Assembly (NCBI GenBank): GCA_964497825.1
Contig: CAZCFA010000003.1
Location: 1-64,000, forward strand
DNA: 64,000 nucleotides
Direction: 5' to 3'
Source: RHKX01 sp964497825
GTDB lineage: Bacteria; Actinomycetota; Thermoleophilia; Solirubrobacterales; 70-9
The notes under the pieces were generated by a model, which saw only the letters and a list, made by a program, of their open reading frames with translations, did no database searches and was not told where the DNA came from. This document shows, in pieces, positions 29,877 through 39,121 of this stretch (positions are counted from its first letter, which is position 1; each line of letters opens with the position of its first letter). A program made the position numbers and the translations under genes.

Positions 29877-32741
29877 ATGTTCGAAGCCCGTAAGTCAGTC
29901 GTGATCCTGGCGAGCCTGCTCGCCCCGTTGCTGCTGCTGCTCGCGATCCCCCGATCAGCTGCAGCGAGCACCTACGGCGTCCGTCAGTGCAGCGTCCAGC
30001 AGGGCTCGGTCTCCGACGCCGCGATCGAGGGCGTCTCCACCGGCTACACCGCGAACAACTCCTGCGGTCAGGCTCCGGACAACTACCTGCAGGTCGGCAC
30101 GAGCGGCCCGGTCGGGGCGGGCCAAGCGAAGGCCTGGACGTTCACCGCGCCGAACGGAACGAGGATCGATCGGGCGACCGGCACCTACCTGATGCAGGGC
30201 CGGGCCGACCACGGCGGTCACCGGCCGTTCTTCCTCTACCGCGGGGTGAATCAGGGCTCTGACCAGACCCTCGGCCACCAGGGCGCCGGCAACACCGGTG
30301 GCGGCTTCGACACCGACGTCTGGCCGAACGTGGGGGCGATCAGCCGGGTCGGGATCGGCGTCGGATGCCAGTCGGGCTCAACCTGCCCGAACAAGAGTGG
30401 GATCTACTCGCGGATCGGTGATCTCGCCTTCAGCATGAGGGACCTCGTCGCGCCAGCGGTGCCGGCGCTGAGCGGCCCAGCGCTCGGTGGCTGGATCAAC
30501 GGAACCGAGCAACTGAACTTCTCGGTCAGCGACACCGGCGCCGGCGTCTATGTCAGCAACACGGCCGTCAACGGCACCTTCGTCGACCTCGATGCGCTCT
30601 GCACGCCGATGCTGGACGGCTCCGGGTCGGCCACGCGGATGCAGCCGTGCCCCGCCAACGGCTCGGGCTCGAGCCCCTTCGACGTGGCGGGATCCTCGGT
30701 GGTCCAGGGCGACAACACGGTCACCGTCTGCGTCTACGAGTACGGCGAGGACGACCTGCAGAACCGGTGCAAGAGCGCCACGGTGAAGGTCGACACGATC
30801 GTTCCGCTCGCGCCCAGCGGACTCACCGTCGCCGGCGGCGAGGACTGGCGACGAGACAACGAATTCACGCTGCGCTTCGGGGGCCAGAGCCAGGGCGCCA
30901 ACGGCGCACCGGTCGTCGGTGCTTCGGTGCGGATCACGGGAGCCGGCGAATATGACCACACCGAGTACTACCCCGGCGCGAATCTCGACACGATCGACGA
31001 CGTCTCGGTCCCGGCGAAGGGCGAGTACACGGCCCAGGTCTACTTTCGCGACGCCGCCGGCAACGAGTCCCTCAGCAGCAGCTCGAGCGTGCACCTGCGC
31101 TTCGACGACACCGTGCCGGCGCCGCAGGCACCACAGAAGGCGAACGGCTGGATCAGCGGGCAGGAGCTCGCCGACGGCTACCTGCAGGGTTGGGATCCCG
31201 TTCAAAGCAATCTTGTTCCCCCTTCGGGCATCGCCGGCTACCGGGTCGTCGTCAACGCCAACAGCGACAGCGACCCGTGCTCGGGCGCCGGCGATCCTCG
31301 CGCCTGCGGCGGGCCGATTACTGAGCCGGGTCAAGGGAACCTCCAGCGGCTCCTCCGTAGCGGCGACCTGCGGGAGGGCGTCAACTACGTCCACGTCGTG
31401 CCGATCTCGGGATCGGGGATGCGGGCGACCGACGTCAAGCACGCGCGGCTGAAGGCCGACTTCACCGAGCCGGAGACGCAGCTCGCGGGCGACGGAGCCG
31501 GCCGCTGGCTCAACCACGACGCCAACCTGACCCTGACCGCGAGCGACGCGCTCTCGGGCATGGTCGATACCGCGGAGTTTCCGTTCGACCAGCCGCCGAT
31601 CGTGAAGCTCACGGTCGACGGGCGGACGACCGCGGACACCCCGAACGTCTCGACCACGGTGGGCGGGGAGGGCATCCACCAGCTGAGCTGGTGCGCGCGC
31701 GATCTCGCCGGCAACGGCGCCGGCGACTGCGGGTCCGGTGGGGCGCCCGCGGGACGCGGCTCGAGCGGCGCAGCGACGGTGCGGATCGACAAGACCGCCC
31801 CGAGCGCCGCGTTCACCGACCGCCAGGACCCCGGCGACCCCGACCAGCTGATCGCGCCGGTCAGCGACGTCCTCTCGGGCGTCGCCTCGGGGCGGATCAG
31901 CTACCACCCGGTCGGCGGGAACGACTGGAAGCACCTGGACACCGACCTCGAGGACGACCAGCTCGTCGCCCGCGTCGACTCCAGCGACCTGAAGCGGGGA
32001 ATCACCTATGAGTTCCGCGTCCAGGCGAGCGACAAGGCCGGCAACACGGCGACGTCGACGACGAAGCAGAACGGACAGCCGATGCGGGTCACGGGCCCGT
32101 TCCGGACGATCACCTCCGTCGCCGACCTGAGGATCAACGGCAGGTCGAAGGCCCGGATCAAGTACGGCCGGAAGCCGAGGGTGAGGGGCGAGCTCCTCAG
32201 CGCCGACGGGCGACCGGTGGCGAACGCGACGGTCGAGCTGCGAAGCAGCTACTTCGCGGGCGCGAAGAAGCGGGACGCAAGCAATGTCGTGACCACCGAC
32301 GCCCGGGGCGGCTTCACGGCGAGGCTGCCGAAGGGGCCGGGGCGCACCCTGATCGCCTACTACCGAGGCGATCGCCGCTACCTCGGCGTCCGCTCGGCAC
32401 CGGCGAGGGTCGCCGTCAAGAGCAAGGTCACGCTCAAGGTGCCGAACGTCGTCGACTCCGACGGCGGGCTGACCTTCAAGGGCAGGTTGCGGGCCAAGGG
32501 CGCCAAGCTCGGCAAGCGCGGCAAGCGCCTTGAGATCCAAGTCCGTGTCGGCGGGAAGTGGAAGACCGTCGGCAAGTCGATCCGGACGAACGGCAGGGGC
32601 AGGTTCAAGCTGCGCTACGAGTTCACCGCCGACTACCCGCACGCGGTGCGGTACACGTTCCGCGCCGCGGTGCTGAAGGAGCGCGGGTTCCCCTACCTGC
32701 CGTCGAAGTCGAAGCGGCGAAAGGTGACGGTCACGCCATAG
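29877..32741 (+). CDS. Large secreted Ig-like repeat surface protein
   Basis: A 954-residue protein from an ATG behind AAGGAGGAACG. It has a signal peptide (residues 1-30, ending IPRSAAAS), then a Cys-containing N-terminal domain ('YGVRQCSVQQG...NNSCGQAP', in part) and several Ig-like or fibronectin-like beta-domains of about 100 residues with recurrent 'D.AGN' turns, e.g. 'FRDAAGNES', 'ARDLAGNGAG' and 'ASDKAGNTA'. The last 220 residues are two Lys/Arg-rich beta domains ('GRKPRVRGELLSADGRPVAN', 'KGRLRAKGAKLGKRGKR'). No sorting motif or membrane anchor is visible. It is probably an extracellular matrix or adhesion protein. It follows the fused sigma gene by 53 bases. Confidence 0.8.
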   Translation: MFEARKSVVILASLLAPLLLLLAIPRSAAASTYGVRQCSVQQGSVSDAAIEGVSTGYTANNSCGQAPDNYLQVGTSGPVGAGQAKAWTFTAPNGTRIDRATGTYLMQGRADHGGHRPFFLYRGVNQGSDQTLGHQGAGNTGGGFDTDVWPNVGAISRVGIGVGCQSGSTCPNKSGIYSRIGDLAFSMRDLVAPAVPALSGPALGGWINGTEQLNFSVSDTGAGVYVSNTAVNGTFVDLDALCTPMLDGSGSATRMQPCPANGSGSSPFDVAGSSVVQGDNTVTVCVYEYGEDDLQNRCKSATVKVDTIVPLAPSGLTVAGGEDWRRDNEFTLRFGGQSQGANGAPVVGASVRITGAGEYDHTEYYPGANLDTIDDVSVPAKGEYTAQVYFRDAAGNESLSSSSSVHLRFDDTVPAPQAPQKANGWISGQELADGYLQGWDPVQSNLVPPSGIAGYRVVVNANSDSDPCSGAGDPRACGGPITEPGQGNLQRLLRSGDLREGVNYVHVVPISGSGMRATDVKHARLKADFTEPETQLAGDGAGRWLNHDANLTLTASDALSGMVDTAEFPFDQPPIVKLTVDGRTTADTPNVSTTVGGEGIHQLSWCARDLAGNGAGDCGSGGAPAGRGSSGAATVRIDKTAPSAAFTDRQDPGDPDQLIAPVSDVLSGVASGRISYHPVGGNDWKHLDTDLEDDQLVARVDSSDLKRGITYEFRVQASDKAGNTATSTTKQNGQPMRVTGPFRTITSVADLRINGRSKARIKYGRKPRVRGELLSADGRPVANATVELRSSYFAGAKKRDASNVVTTDARGGFTARLPKGPGRTLIAYYRGDRRYLGVRSAPARVAVKSKVTLKVPNVVDSDGGLTFKGRLRAKGAKLGKRGKRLEIQVRVGGKWKTVGKSIRTNGRGRFKLRYEFTADYPHAVRYTFRAAVLKERGFPYLPSKSKRRKVTVTP

Positions 32742-32878
32742 GCTGCTTCTCCGCGAGCCCGGCAAACATCACTGGTCTTTCCCGCACGTTCTCGGCCCGC
32801 CGGCCAGCGAGAGGCGCGATCTACCCCGCCGCGCTCTACCTTACGGGGCTCCGTCGGGACCGCCGCAGGGGCCGATAG

Positions 32879-35800
32879 GTGATCAGGTTCAGGTTGCAAC
32901 GAGGCGCAGGCGCACAACAAAGCCGCCCAGCAGCCCGCAGGGTGAGCCTCGGGCTGCTCTTCGTCGCACTGGCCGGCGGCGCGCCTGTCGCCGCCGGCCA
33001 AGCGGGCGCCAGCGCGCCCGCACCGACGCTCGAAGTCCCGGAGCTGCCGCCCGCAGAGAGCTGGTCGGATCGGGGCTTGGAGCCCGAACTGACGGCGGAG
33101 CGGGGCGAGGTCCGAGTCCGGCTGATCCTCCGCGATCAGGACCTGCTCGCCGCGGCCATTGATCCCGACGTTCAGGCGATGCTTCAGACAGCGCCGGCGC
33201 CGAGCTCGGCCGAGGCCGCGGCTCGGCATCCTCACCGGATCTCGGCGATCGAGAAGGCAAACGCGCGCGTGGCCGAGGGCAACTACGAGGACGCCGTCGA
33301 CCAGCTACAGCCTGCTGCCGACGCTAGCGGTGACGAAGTCGACCGGGTCGCGGCACGGGTACGCCGTAGCGGGGGACAGGTCCTCGGCTCCGAGATCGCG
33401 CCGGCCGCGGTGATCGCCCTCGTTCCCGCCGAGCTGCTCGGCGCGCTCGAGGGCCTCGGGAGCGTGGGGGCGATCGAGGCGGCGCCGGAGCCCCAGCCGC
33501 AATCCTCGATTGGCTGGCGGGCGGTCGGCGCGGACTCCTGGCATGCCGCCGGATTCACCGGTGGCACCGGATCAGCGGACACGGTGCCCGCCGACGCCGG
33601 CGTGATGGGAGAGCTTCCCGATCCAACCCATCCGGCCTTTGCGGGCACACCTGTTTACAACGACCCTGGACTGATCGGCGGCCCGGGCAATCACGGAACC
33701 CACACGGCGGCCATTATCGCCTCGGGAGATGCCATTAATCTGGGGGTCGCCTACGGCTTGGACAAGTTGGTCAACGGTGACAACCCGTACCAGCTGGGTT
33801 TTACGTACCTCGGAGTTCCTGGCGCACCCGACCCAGCGGAAGTCGTCAGCGAGAGCTTCGGCAGCTCGGAGACCGACGATGACGAGGGCGACGGCGACGA
33901 CGCTGTCACGGCGACATTCGGATTGAGCCAGGCTCTGTCGGCCGGCAACGAGAACGTCGACGGCTCACCGACGGTCCAGAACATGGGCCGGAACACGATG
34001 AGCGTCGGCGCCTTCAACGACGTCGGCACGATCGGCTCCACCGACGATGTCGTTCTCGGTGTCAGCTCGCGCGGGCCGACCCCGGCCGGGCGCAAGAAGC
34101 CGGATCTGACGGCGCCGGGCGGCTCGGTGGTAAGCGCCGACTCCAACTGGAACTCGCCGCCGGCCAACCCCGACTACACGCCGATGAGCGGAACCTCGTT
34201 CGCGAGCCCGCACGTCGCCGGCGCGATGGCGCTGCTCGAGGGAGCGGGAATCACCGATCCGATGGTGCAGCGCGCGCTCCTGATCAACAGCGCCCGCGAC
34301 TGGAACGGCACCAACACCGGCCTGCACGGCTGGACCGCCCCGCAGACCGGCTGGCGCCCTGAGGTCGGCTGGGGCCGGCTCGACCTGGCGGCGGCGTTGG
34401 CGCAACGCGCCGACTACCAGCTCGGCAGCGTCTCCGAGGGTGAAGCGCGCTTCTACCGCGCCACGGTGCCCGCCGGAGCGAAGGCGACCCTCGCGTTCCA
34501 GTCGCGCATCCTCTACGTCGGCTACCCCGGGCCGCCCTTCCCGGTGCAGACGATCAGGCACACACAGAGCAACCTCGATCTCCACCAGTACCGCTCCGAC
34601 GACAGCGAGGTCGCGCCGCCCCCGGCGTTCGATCCGCCCGACACGACGATCGACCCGGGGCCCGATGCGATCGACCCCAACGACACGGTCGAGCAGGTGC
34701 GCTCGCCGGCGACCCCCGGTGCCCAGCAGATCACCTACAAGGTGCAGTCGGCCTCGACGATCGACGGCGCCACGGCGGAGCCGTTCGCGATCGCCGCGGC
34801 AGCGCCGCTGACGCCGCTCGCCTCGCCGACCGTGCGCCCGGACTCGCTCGGCGCGAGCTCGCGCGCGGCCCGCTGCAACCAGCCCGTGACGATCACCACC
34901 ACCGCTCGCAACGACTCCCCGGACCTGGCGGCCGGCAACGCGGCCCTGCAGATTGACCTGCCCCCGGGCGCGCAGCTCGTCTCCGGCGCGGTCACCCAGC
35001 CTGTCTCCGGCGGCACGCTCGCGACGTCGGCGACCTCCGAGGGCCACACGTGGACCGTCGCAGCGAGCGGCGAGGGCGCGAAGACGGTTACCGTCCGCGG
35101 CGCCGGCGACGCCTACGGCACCACCTTCCACGACGCCGACCAGGTCACGGTCATGGCCGACTGCACGCCGCCAGGCACCTCGATCGATGCCGGTCCGAGC
35201 GGGCCCACGAACGATCGGAGGCCGAGCTTCGCCTTCTCGGGCAGCGGCGGGCCGGACTCCTACGAGTGCTCGATCGACGGCGGCACCTTCACGCGCTGCT
35301 CGTCGCCGTTCACCACCGCCGCCCTCGACGACGGCGATCACAGCTTCCGGGTTCGGGCCGTCGACGCGGTCGGCAACGCTGATCCGGCACCGCCAACGCG
35401 CGCGTTCATCGTCGACACCCGGCCGCCGGAGACGGCGATCGAGTCCGGCCCGGCGAAGGCCATCCGCTCGAGGCGGGCGACCTTCACGTTCGCCGGCGCC
35501 AGCGCATACGAGTGCCGGCACGATGGCGCGCCGTTCGAGCCCTGCTCGAACCCGATGACCCTGAGCGGGCTGACCGAGGGCCGTCACAAGCTCGCTGTCC
35601 GCGCGATCGATGACGCCGGCAACGTCGACGCGACCCCGGCGGAGCGGACGTTCGCGGTCGATCGCAGCGTCGCGGGGGCGAGGATCAGGGTCAGGAGGTC
35701 GGTCCGGTTCAGGCGTGCGCTGAGGCTGAGGGTGAGGGCATCGCTGGGTGAGCGGGGATCGGTCCGGGTCCGCGCCGTGGTCAAGGCGAGGCGCGCGATC

Positions 35801-35998
35801 AGGGTGAAGGCGGTGGCGACCGAGCTCGGTCCCGGCCGCGTCAAGCTCGAGCTCCGCGCCGGCCGCGCCGCGAACCGGGCGATCGCCGCAGCGCTTCGGC
35901 GAGGAAGGGTGGGGCTGAGGGTCGCGGCCACCTTCACCGACCGGGTCGGAAACGCTCGTGCGCTCAAGCGCCGGGTGAGACTGCGCTCACCGCGCTGA
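32879..35998 (+). CDS. Secreted subtilisin-like (S8) serine protease with C-terminal Ig-like domains
   Basis: A 1039-residue protein with a GTG start, a signal peptide (about residues 20-42) and a propeptide-like region. The S8 catalytic domain has His in 'GGPGNHGTHTAAIIASG' (about 275) and Ser in 'MSGTSFASPHVAGAMALLEG' (about 440), with 'SVGAFNDVG' and 'KPDLTAPGGSV' between. The Asp site is unusual: 'VPADAGVMGELPDPTHPAF' in place of the usual D-(S/T)-G. Two Cys-paired Ig-like repeats follow (about 760-930; 'SYECSIDGGTFTRCSSPF', 'AYECRHDGAPFEPCSNPM'), then a basic C-terminal domain. It may process surface proteins such as its neighbour. Confidence 0.88.
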   Translation: MIRFRLQRGAGAQQSRPAARRVSLGLLFVALAGGAPVAAGQAGASAPAPTLEVPELPPAESWSDRGLEPELTAERGEVRVRLILRDQDLLAAAIDPDVQAMLQTAPAPSSAEAAARHPHRISAIEKANARVAEGNYEDAVDQLQPAADASGDEVDRVAARVRRSGGQVLGSEIAPAAVIALVPAELLGALEGLGSVGAIEAAPEPQPQSSIGWRAVGADSWHAAGFTGGTGSADTVPADAGVMGELPDPTHPAFAGTPVYNDPGLIGGPGNHGTHTAAIIASGDAINLGVAYGLDKLVNGDNPYQLGFTYLGVPGAPDPAEVVSESFGSSETDDDEGDGDDAVTATFGLSQALSAGNENVDGSPTVQNMGRNTMSVGAFNDVGTIGSTDDVVLGVSSRGPTPAGRKKPDLTAPGGSVVSADSNWNSPPANPDYTPMSGTSFASPHVAGAMALLEGAGITDPMVQRALLINSARDWNGTNTGLHGWTAPQTGWRPEVGWGRLDLAAALAQRADYQLGSVSEGEARFYRATVPAGAKATLAFQSRILYVGYPGPPFPVQTIRHTQSNLDLHQYRSDDSEVAPPPAFDPPDTTIDPGPDAIDPNDTVEQVRSPATPGAQQITYKVQSASTIDGATAEPFAIAAAAPLTPLASPTVRPDSLGASSRAARCNQPVTITTTARNDSPDLAAGNAALQIDLPPGAQLVSGAVTQPVSGGTLATSATSEGHTWTVAASGEGAKTVTVRGAGDAYGTTFHDADQVTVMADCTPPGTSIDAGPSGPTNDRRPSFAFSGSGGPDSYECSIDGGTFTRCSSPFTTAALDDGDHSFRVRAVDAVGNADPAPPTRAFIVDTRPPETAIESGPAKAIRSRRATFTFAGASAYECRHDGAPFEPCSNPMTLSGLTEGRHKLAVRAIDDAGNVDATPAERTFAVDRSVAGARIRVRRSVRFRRALRLRVRASLGERGSVRVRAVVKARRAIRVKAVATELGPGRVKLELRAGRAANRAIAAALRRGRVGLRVAATFTDRVGNARALKRRVRLRSPR

Positions 35999-36168
35999 CC
36001 GGCAGCCGTCATCAGCGGGGTCGCGGTCGCCGACGGCGGCTGTCGGTGTCACAGGGAACCATCGCCGATCACGGCTATCGCGATTCGCCGCTCAGCGCTC
36101 AACATCGCGGTCGAAAACGCCGATCTGTAGGAGACCGCCCGACCGACCACGCCCCTCAGGCCGCGGAG

Positions 36169-36774
36169 ATGAGAGCCCCCAACCGACCATCGGCGCCGAT
36201 CCCGGACCGCTCCGAGTCCGGCCTCGTCTCGGTCTCAGCGGTGCTCGGCGTCGCCTTCGTGGCGCTGATCGTCTACCTGCTGCTCGGCGCGCTCAACGGC
36301 GACTCCGACCATTTCGGCGAGGTTCCGATCCCGAGCCAGAACGTCGCGATCGAGCTGCCGGAGGGGGAGACCGATCTCTACTACGCGGTGAAGGGCGATC
36401 CCGACCGGCTCGCTGACGTCGCGGTTCCCGCCGACCTCAAGTTCTCGGTCGTGCCCGAGCAGGGCGACGCGGTGCGGGTCGATGACCGCGACGGCGACGT
36501 CGAGAAGACCGACGACGGCGTCAGCAAGCTGATCGCGGCGGTGATCGCGCCGCAGGGGGGCACCTACCTCGTCTCGGCCGCGGGGGCCACGACCGCGGTG
36601 GCCGGCCGGAGCCCGTCGGCGGAGCTGACCCTCGGTCTGAGCCCGCTCGGAGCGGTGGTCGACCGGTTCGAGGACGTCGTCGACGAGCTCGACGGCCCGA
36701 CCGGGATCGTCGTCCTGGTGGCGCTCGGGATGTTGCTGGTGGCGCCGCGGGCCGAGCGGGCGTTGCGGCGCTGA
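36169..36774 (+). CDS. Hypothetical two-helix membrane protein
   Basis: From the ATG at 36169 the protein has 201 residues. It has an N-terminal membrane helix ('VSAVLGVAFVALIVYLLLGA'), an extracytoplasmic beta-rich domain of about 120 residues ('NVAIELPEGETDLYYAVKGD') and a C-terminal helix ('GIVVLVALGMLLVAP') followed by a short basic cytosolic end. The ORF extends upstream to 36046, but that part is of low quality. Function unknown. Confidence 0.6.
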   Translation: MRAPNRPSAPIPDRSESGLVSVSAVLGVAFVALIVYLLLGALNGDSDHFGEVPIPSQNVAIELPEGETDLYYAVKGDPDRLADVAVPADLKFSVVPEQGDAVRVDDRDGDVEKTDDGVSKLIAAVIAPQGGTYLVSAAGATTAVAGRSPSAELTLGLSPLGAVVDRFEDVVDELDGPTGIVVLVALGMLLVAPRAERALRR

Positions 36775-36820
36775 CGCCGCCGCAGGCGCGATGATCGGAT
36801 GCGATCGACCCGTTTTCTTG

Positions 36821-37492
36821 ATGAGCGAGGCCGGAGGAACACAGCAGCCCGGGGCGCCGGCGCCCGGTTGGTACCACGACGAGCACGGCCTGGTGCGGTG
36901 GTGGGACGGCGCCGGCTGGACCGAGCACGTGCGGGTTCCCGGAGGGGCCGACGAGGCGCCGCTGGCGCCGGGCTTCGCGCCGACGCCGACGCCGACGCCG
37001 TCCCCGGACGAGCACGGATCGAGCGCCCCGAGCTACCTGCCGTGGGTCATCGCGCTGATCTCGGTGCTGGCGCTCTGCATCGCCTCGGTCCTGATCCTCG
37101 AGAGCCTCGGCGACGACGATGGCTCCAAGACCGATGTGCTGCCCTCCGGCGACGCCGCCAAGGTGCAGTCGGGGCTGAGCGCGGCGCAGGCGGCGATCGA
37201 GACCTACGCGGTCGACCACGACGGCTCCTACGCGGGGGCGACGCCGGAGCAGCTCGAGGCGATCGACGGGACCCTCGCCGACGTCCCGCTCACCGTCAGC
37301 GGCACCGCGGGCGGTTACGTGCTCAGCGCTGCGGCGGGTGAGGTGACGTTCTCGATCACCCGCGCGGAGGGCGGCGTCGTCACGTTCACCTGTACGCCGC
37401 CGGGCGGTGAGGGCTGCAACGACAGCGGCACCTGGGGCCAGGCGGCGATCGCCGAGTCGACCAGGCTCACGGCGGCGGGCGGCCGCGGCTGA
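36821..37492 (+). CDS. DUF2510 protein with membrane helix and pilin-like C-terminal domain
   Basis: The 223-residue protein begins with a DUF2510 module ('APGWYHDEHGLVRWWDGAGW', about residues 15-34), a Pro/Thr linker and a membrane helix ('LPWVIALISVLALCIASVLI'). The extracytoplasmic domain, 'AAIETYAVDHDGSYAGATPE' onward with two Cys ('FTCTPPGGEGC'), resembles the globular part of a type IV pilin or pseudopilin. The C-terminus overlaps the convergent HNH gene by 26 bases. Its role at the cell envelope is inferred. Confidence 0.75.
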   Translation: MSEAGGTQQPGAPAPGWYHDEHGLVRWWDGAGWTEHVRVPGGADEAPLAPGFAPTPTPTPSPDEHGSSAPSYLPWVIALISVLALCIASVLILESLGDDDGSKTDVLPSGDAAKVQSGLSAAQAAIETYAVDHDGSYAGATPEQLEAIDGTLADVPLTVSGTAGGYVLSAAAGEVTFSITRAEGGVVTFTCTPPGGEGCNDSGTWGQAAIAESTRLTAAGGRG

Positions 37493-38909
37493 GGCCGTCG
37501 TCGCCCTGACGGCGCTGCCGGCGGTCGGCGAGCACGAAGACGGCGAGGTCGAGATCGATCGGCTCGCCCCTGCCCCACGGCGGCGGCGATTGCGGCGCGA
37601 ACGGCCGCAGCGGCGCGGCCGCCGAAACCGCCGGCAGGGCCGGCGCCGGCTCGATCGAGGTCCCGTCGGCGCGATGGAACCGAACGGACCCGGCACGGCC
37701 CTCGATCCGCACGCCGCCCTCGTGGACGAGGCGGTGGTGGCGGCGGCAGAGCAGCACGAGGTTGTCGAGCGAGGTCTCGCCGCCGTCGGCCCAGTGGACG
37801 AGGTGGTGGGCATCGACGAACCGTCGCTGCTCGCAGCCGGGAAAGGCGCAGCAGCGGTCGCGGGCGACCAGGGCGCGGCGGATCGCGGCCGGGACCGAGC
37901 GGGTCTTGCGACCGACCGAGAGCGGCACCCCGCCGGCCTCGGCGAGGGTGACGATCGAGGCATCGCAGGCGAGCCGTCGCGTGGCCTGCGCCGAGAGCGG
38001 CGCGCCGCCGTCGACGGTGGCGCCGTTGATCGCCGGCGTCGGCGCCGGGCCGTCGCGCCCTGAGCGGTCGCTGGACACGCCCCCCGCGGCAGCCGGCTCG
38101 GGGCCAGCCACGTCGACGTGGACGACGAGCTGGTGGCGGTCGCCGCCCGGCGCCGGCTTGACGCCGCCCGCCATCGCCGTCTCGGCGAGCGCGACCAGGG
38201 CGTCGGCGCGGTTCGGGTTCGACATCACGGGCCGCTCGCCGCCGGGAACGGGCGCGCCGCTGCCACCATCGGCGACGTAGGAGGCGAACAGCTCCTCGCG
38301 GGTGAGCTCGAGCGCCTTCAGCAGCAGCGCGCCCTCGTCCGCCGGCAGGCTGCCGCGAATCGTGATCGTGCCGTCGTCCTCCCACCAGGTGGTCAGGTGG
38401 CGGCGCTCGGCGGCGGCCGCGTCGTCCTCGGAGGTCGCGGTCCGGTAGGCGCGCAGGAGCCGTTCGAGCTGCGCCGCGGTCGAGCGGTGAGCGAGCTCGA
38501 TCAGGTCCGCCTCCATCGCGCCCTCGGCGACCCTGCTCAGCGCCCGGACCTTCGAGTAGCTGAGCCGGCCGGCGGCGAACTCGGCCCGGATCCGCGGCAG
38601 CTCGGCGAGGTCGCGGGCGACGCGGAGCTGCTCGCGGGCCGCACGCGGGGTCATCGAGCAGCGCCAGGCGAGCCAGCTCGCGCAGGAGGCGAAACCGCAG
38701 GCCTCGTGCGCGCGGCGGCGCTCGTATTCGGCGGCGAGCTCGAGCCAGCGGCAGGTGGCGGCGTTGATCTGCGCCGCGAGGCCGACCAGCTCGGTTTCGA
38801 GCTGCTCGGTGCTGAGCCCGGCGGGAGGGGGGCGCGGGTCGTCGAGTCGGATCTCCGGGCCCGCTGGCGGCCCGTTGTCAGGCGAGGTGACGAACATGTG
38901 TTCGCCCAC
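37467..38909 (-). CDS. DUF222 / HNH endonuclease (13E12 repeat family)
   Basis: A 480-residue member of the actinobacterial 13E12 family. The DUF222 part spans roughly residues 30-330 ('ACGFASCASWLAWRCSMTPR', 'RLSYSKVRALSRVA'). The HNH nuclease is at residues 360-420: 'RDRCCAFPGCEQRRFVDAHH', then 'HWADGGETSLDNLVLLCRRH' and H. All expected zinc and catalytic His/Cys residues are present. Members occur in many copies in actinomycetes and may be selfish or defence-related. Start GTG 38909 or ATG 38897. Confidence 0.93.
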   Translation of the reverse strand: MGEHMFVTSPDNGPPAGPEIRLDDPRPPPAGLSTEQLETELVGLAAQINAATCRWLELAAEYERRRAHEACGFASCASWLAWRCSMTPRAAREQLRVARDLAELPRIRAEFAAGRLSYSKVRALSRVAEGAMEADLIELAHRSTAAQLERLLRAYRTATSEDDAAAAERRHLTTWWEDDGTITIRGSLPADEGALLLKALELTREELFASYVADGGSGAPVPGGERPVMSNPNRADALVALAETAMAGGVKPAPGGDRHQLVVHVDVAGPEPAAAGGVSSDRSGRDGPAPTPAINGATVDGGAPLSAQATRRLACDASIVTLAEAGGVPLSVGRKTRSVPAAIRRALVARDRCCAFPGCEQRRFVDAHHLVHWADGGETSLDNLVLLCRRHHRLVHEGGVRIEGRAGSVRFHRADGTSIEPAPALPAVSAAAPLRPFAPQSPPPWGRGEPIDLDLAVFVLADRRQRRQGDDGLSRGRPPP

Positions 38910-39005
38910 GTTAGGGGGCCAGCCGGACGGATCGGTGGGCGTGGAGGCAACAAACGGCTGCCCTGGGGCGCTGGCGCGGAAGATATGTCAATTCCGGAAA
39001 CCCAT

Positions 39006-39031
39006 GGGGGCGGTTCCGCGGAACCACCCCC
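39006..39031. repeat. Palindrome GGGGG-C-GGTTCCGCGGAACC-A-CCCCC
   Basis: A 26-base hairpin-forming palindrome downstream of the aminotransferase gene (which ends at 39122 on the minus strand). Its 14-base core is identical to one at 4195-4208. Additional GGAACC copies follow at about 39045-39110. It could terminate the aminotransferase transcript or be a dispersed repeat. Confidence 0.55.
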
Positions 39032-39121
39032 GGCCCCGGCCCTATGGAACCGCCGTGGAAACCGCCATCGGAACCGCCCCCCGGCGGCTCGCCAAGCCGG
39101 CGGCGCCGGCGCCGCTCCCGC

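Noticed and set aside
30378..32765. Minus-strand frame of 795 residues opposite the Ig-like protein
   Set aside because: Shadow of a secreted protein with signal peptide and repeated folds; no domain in the reverse frame.
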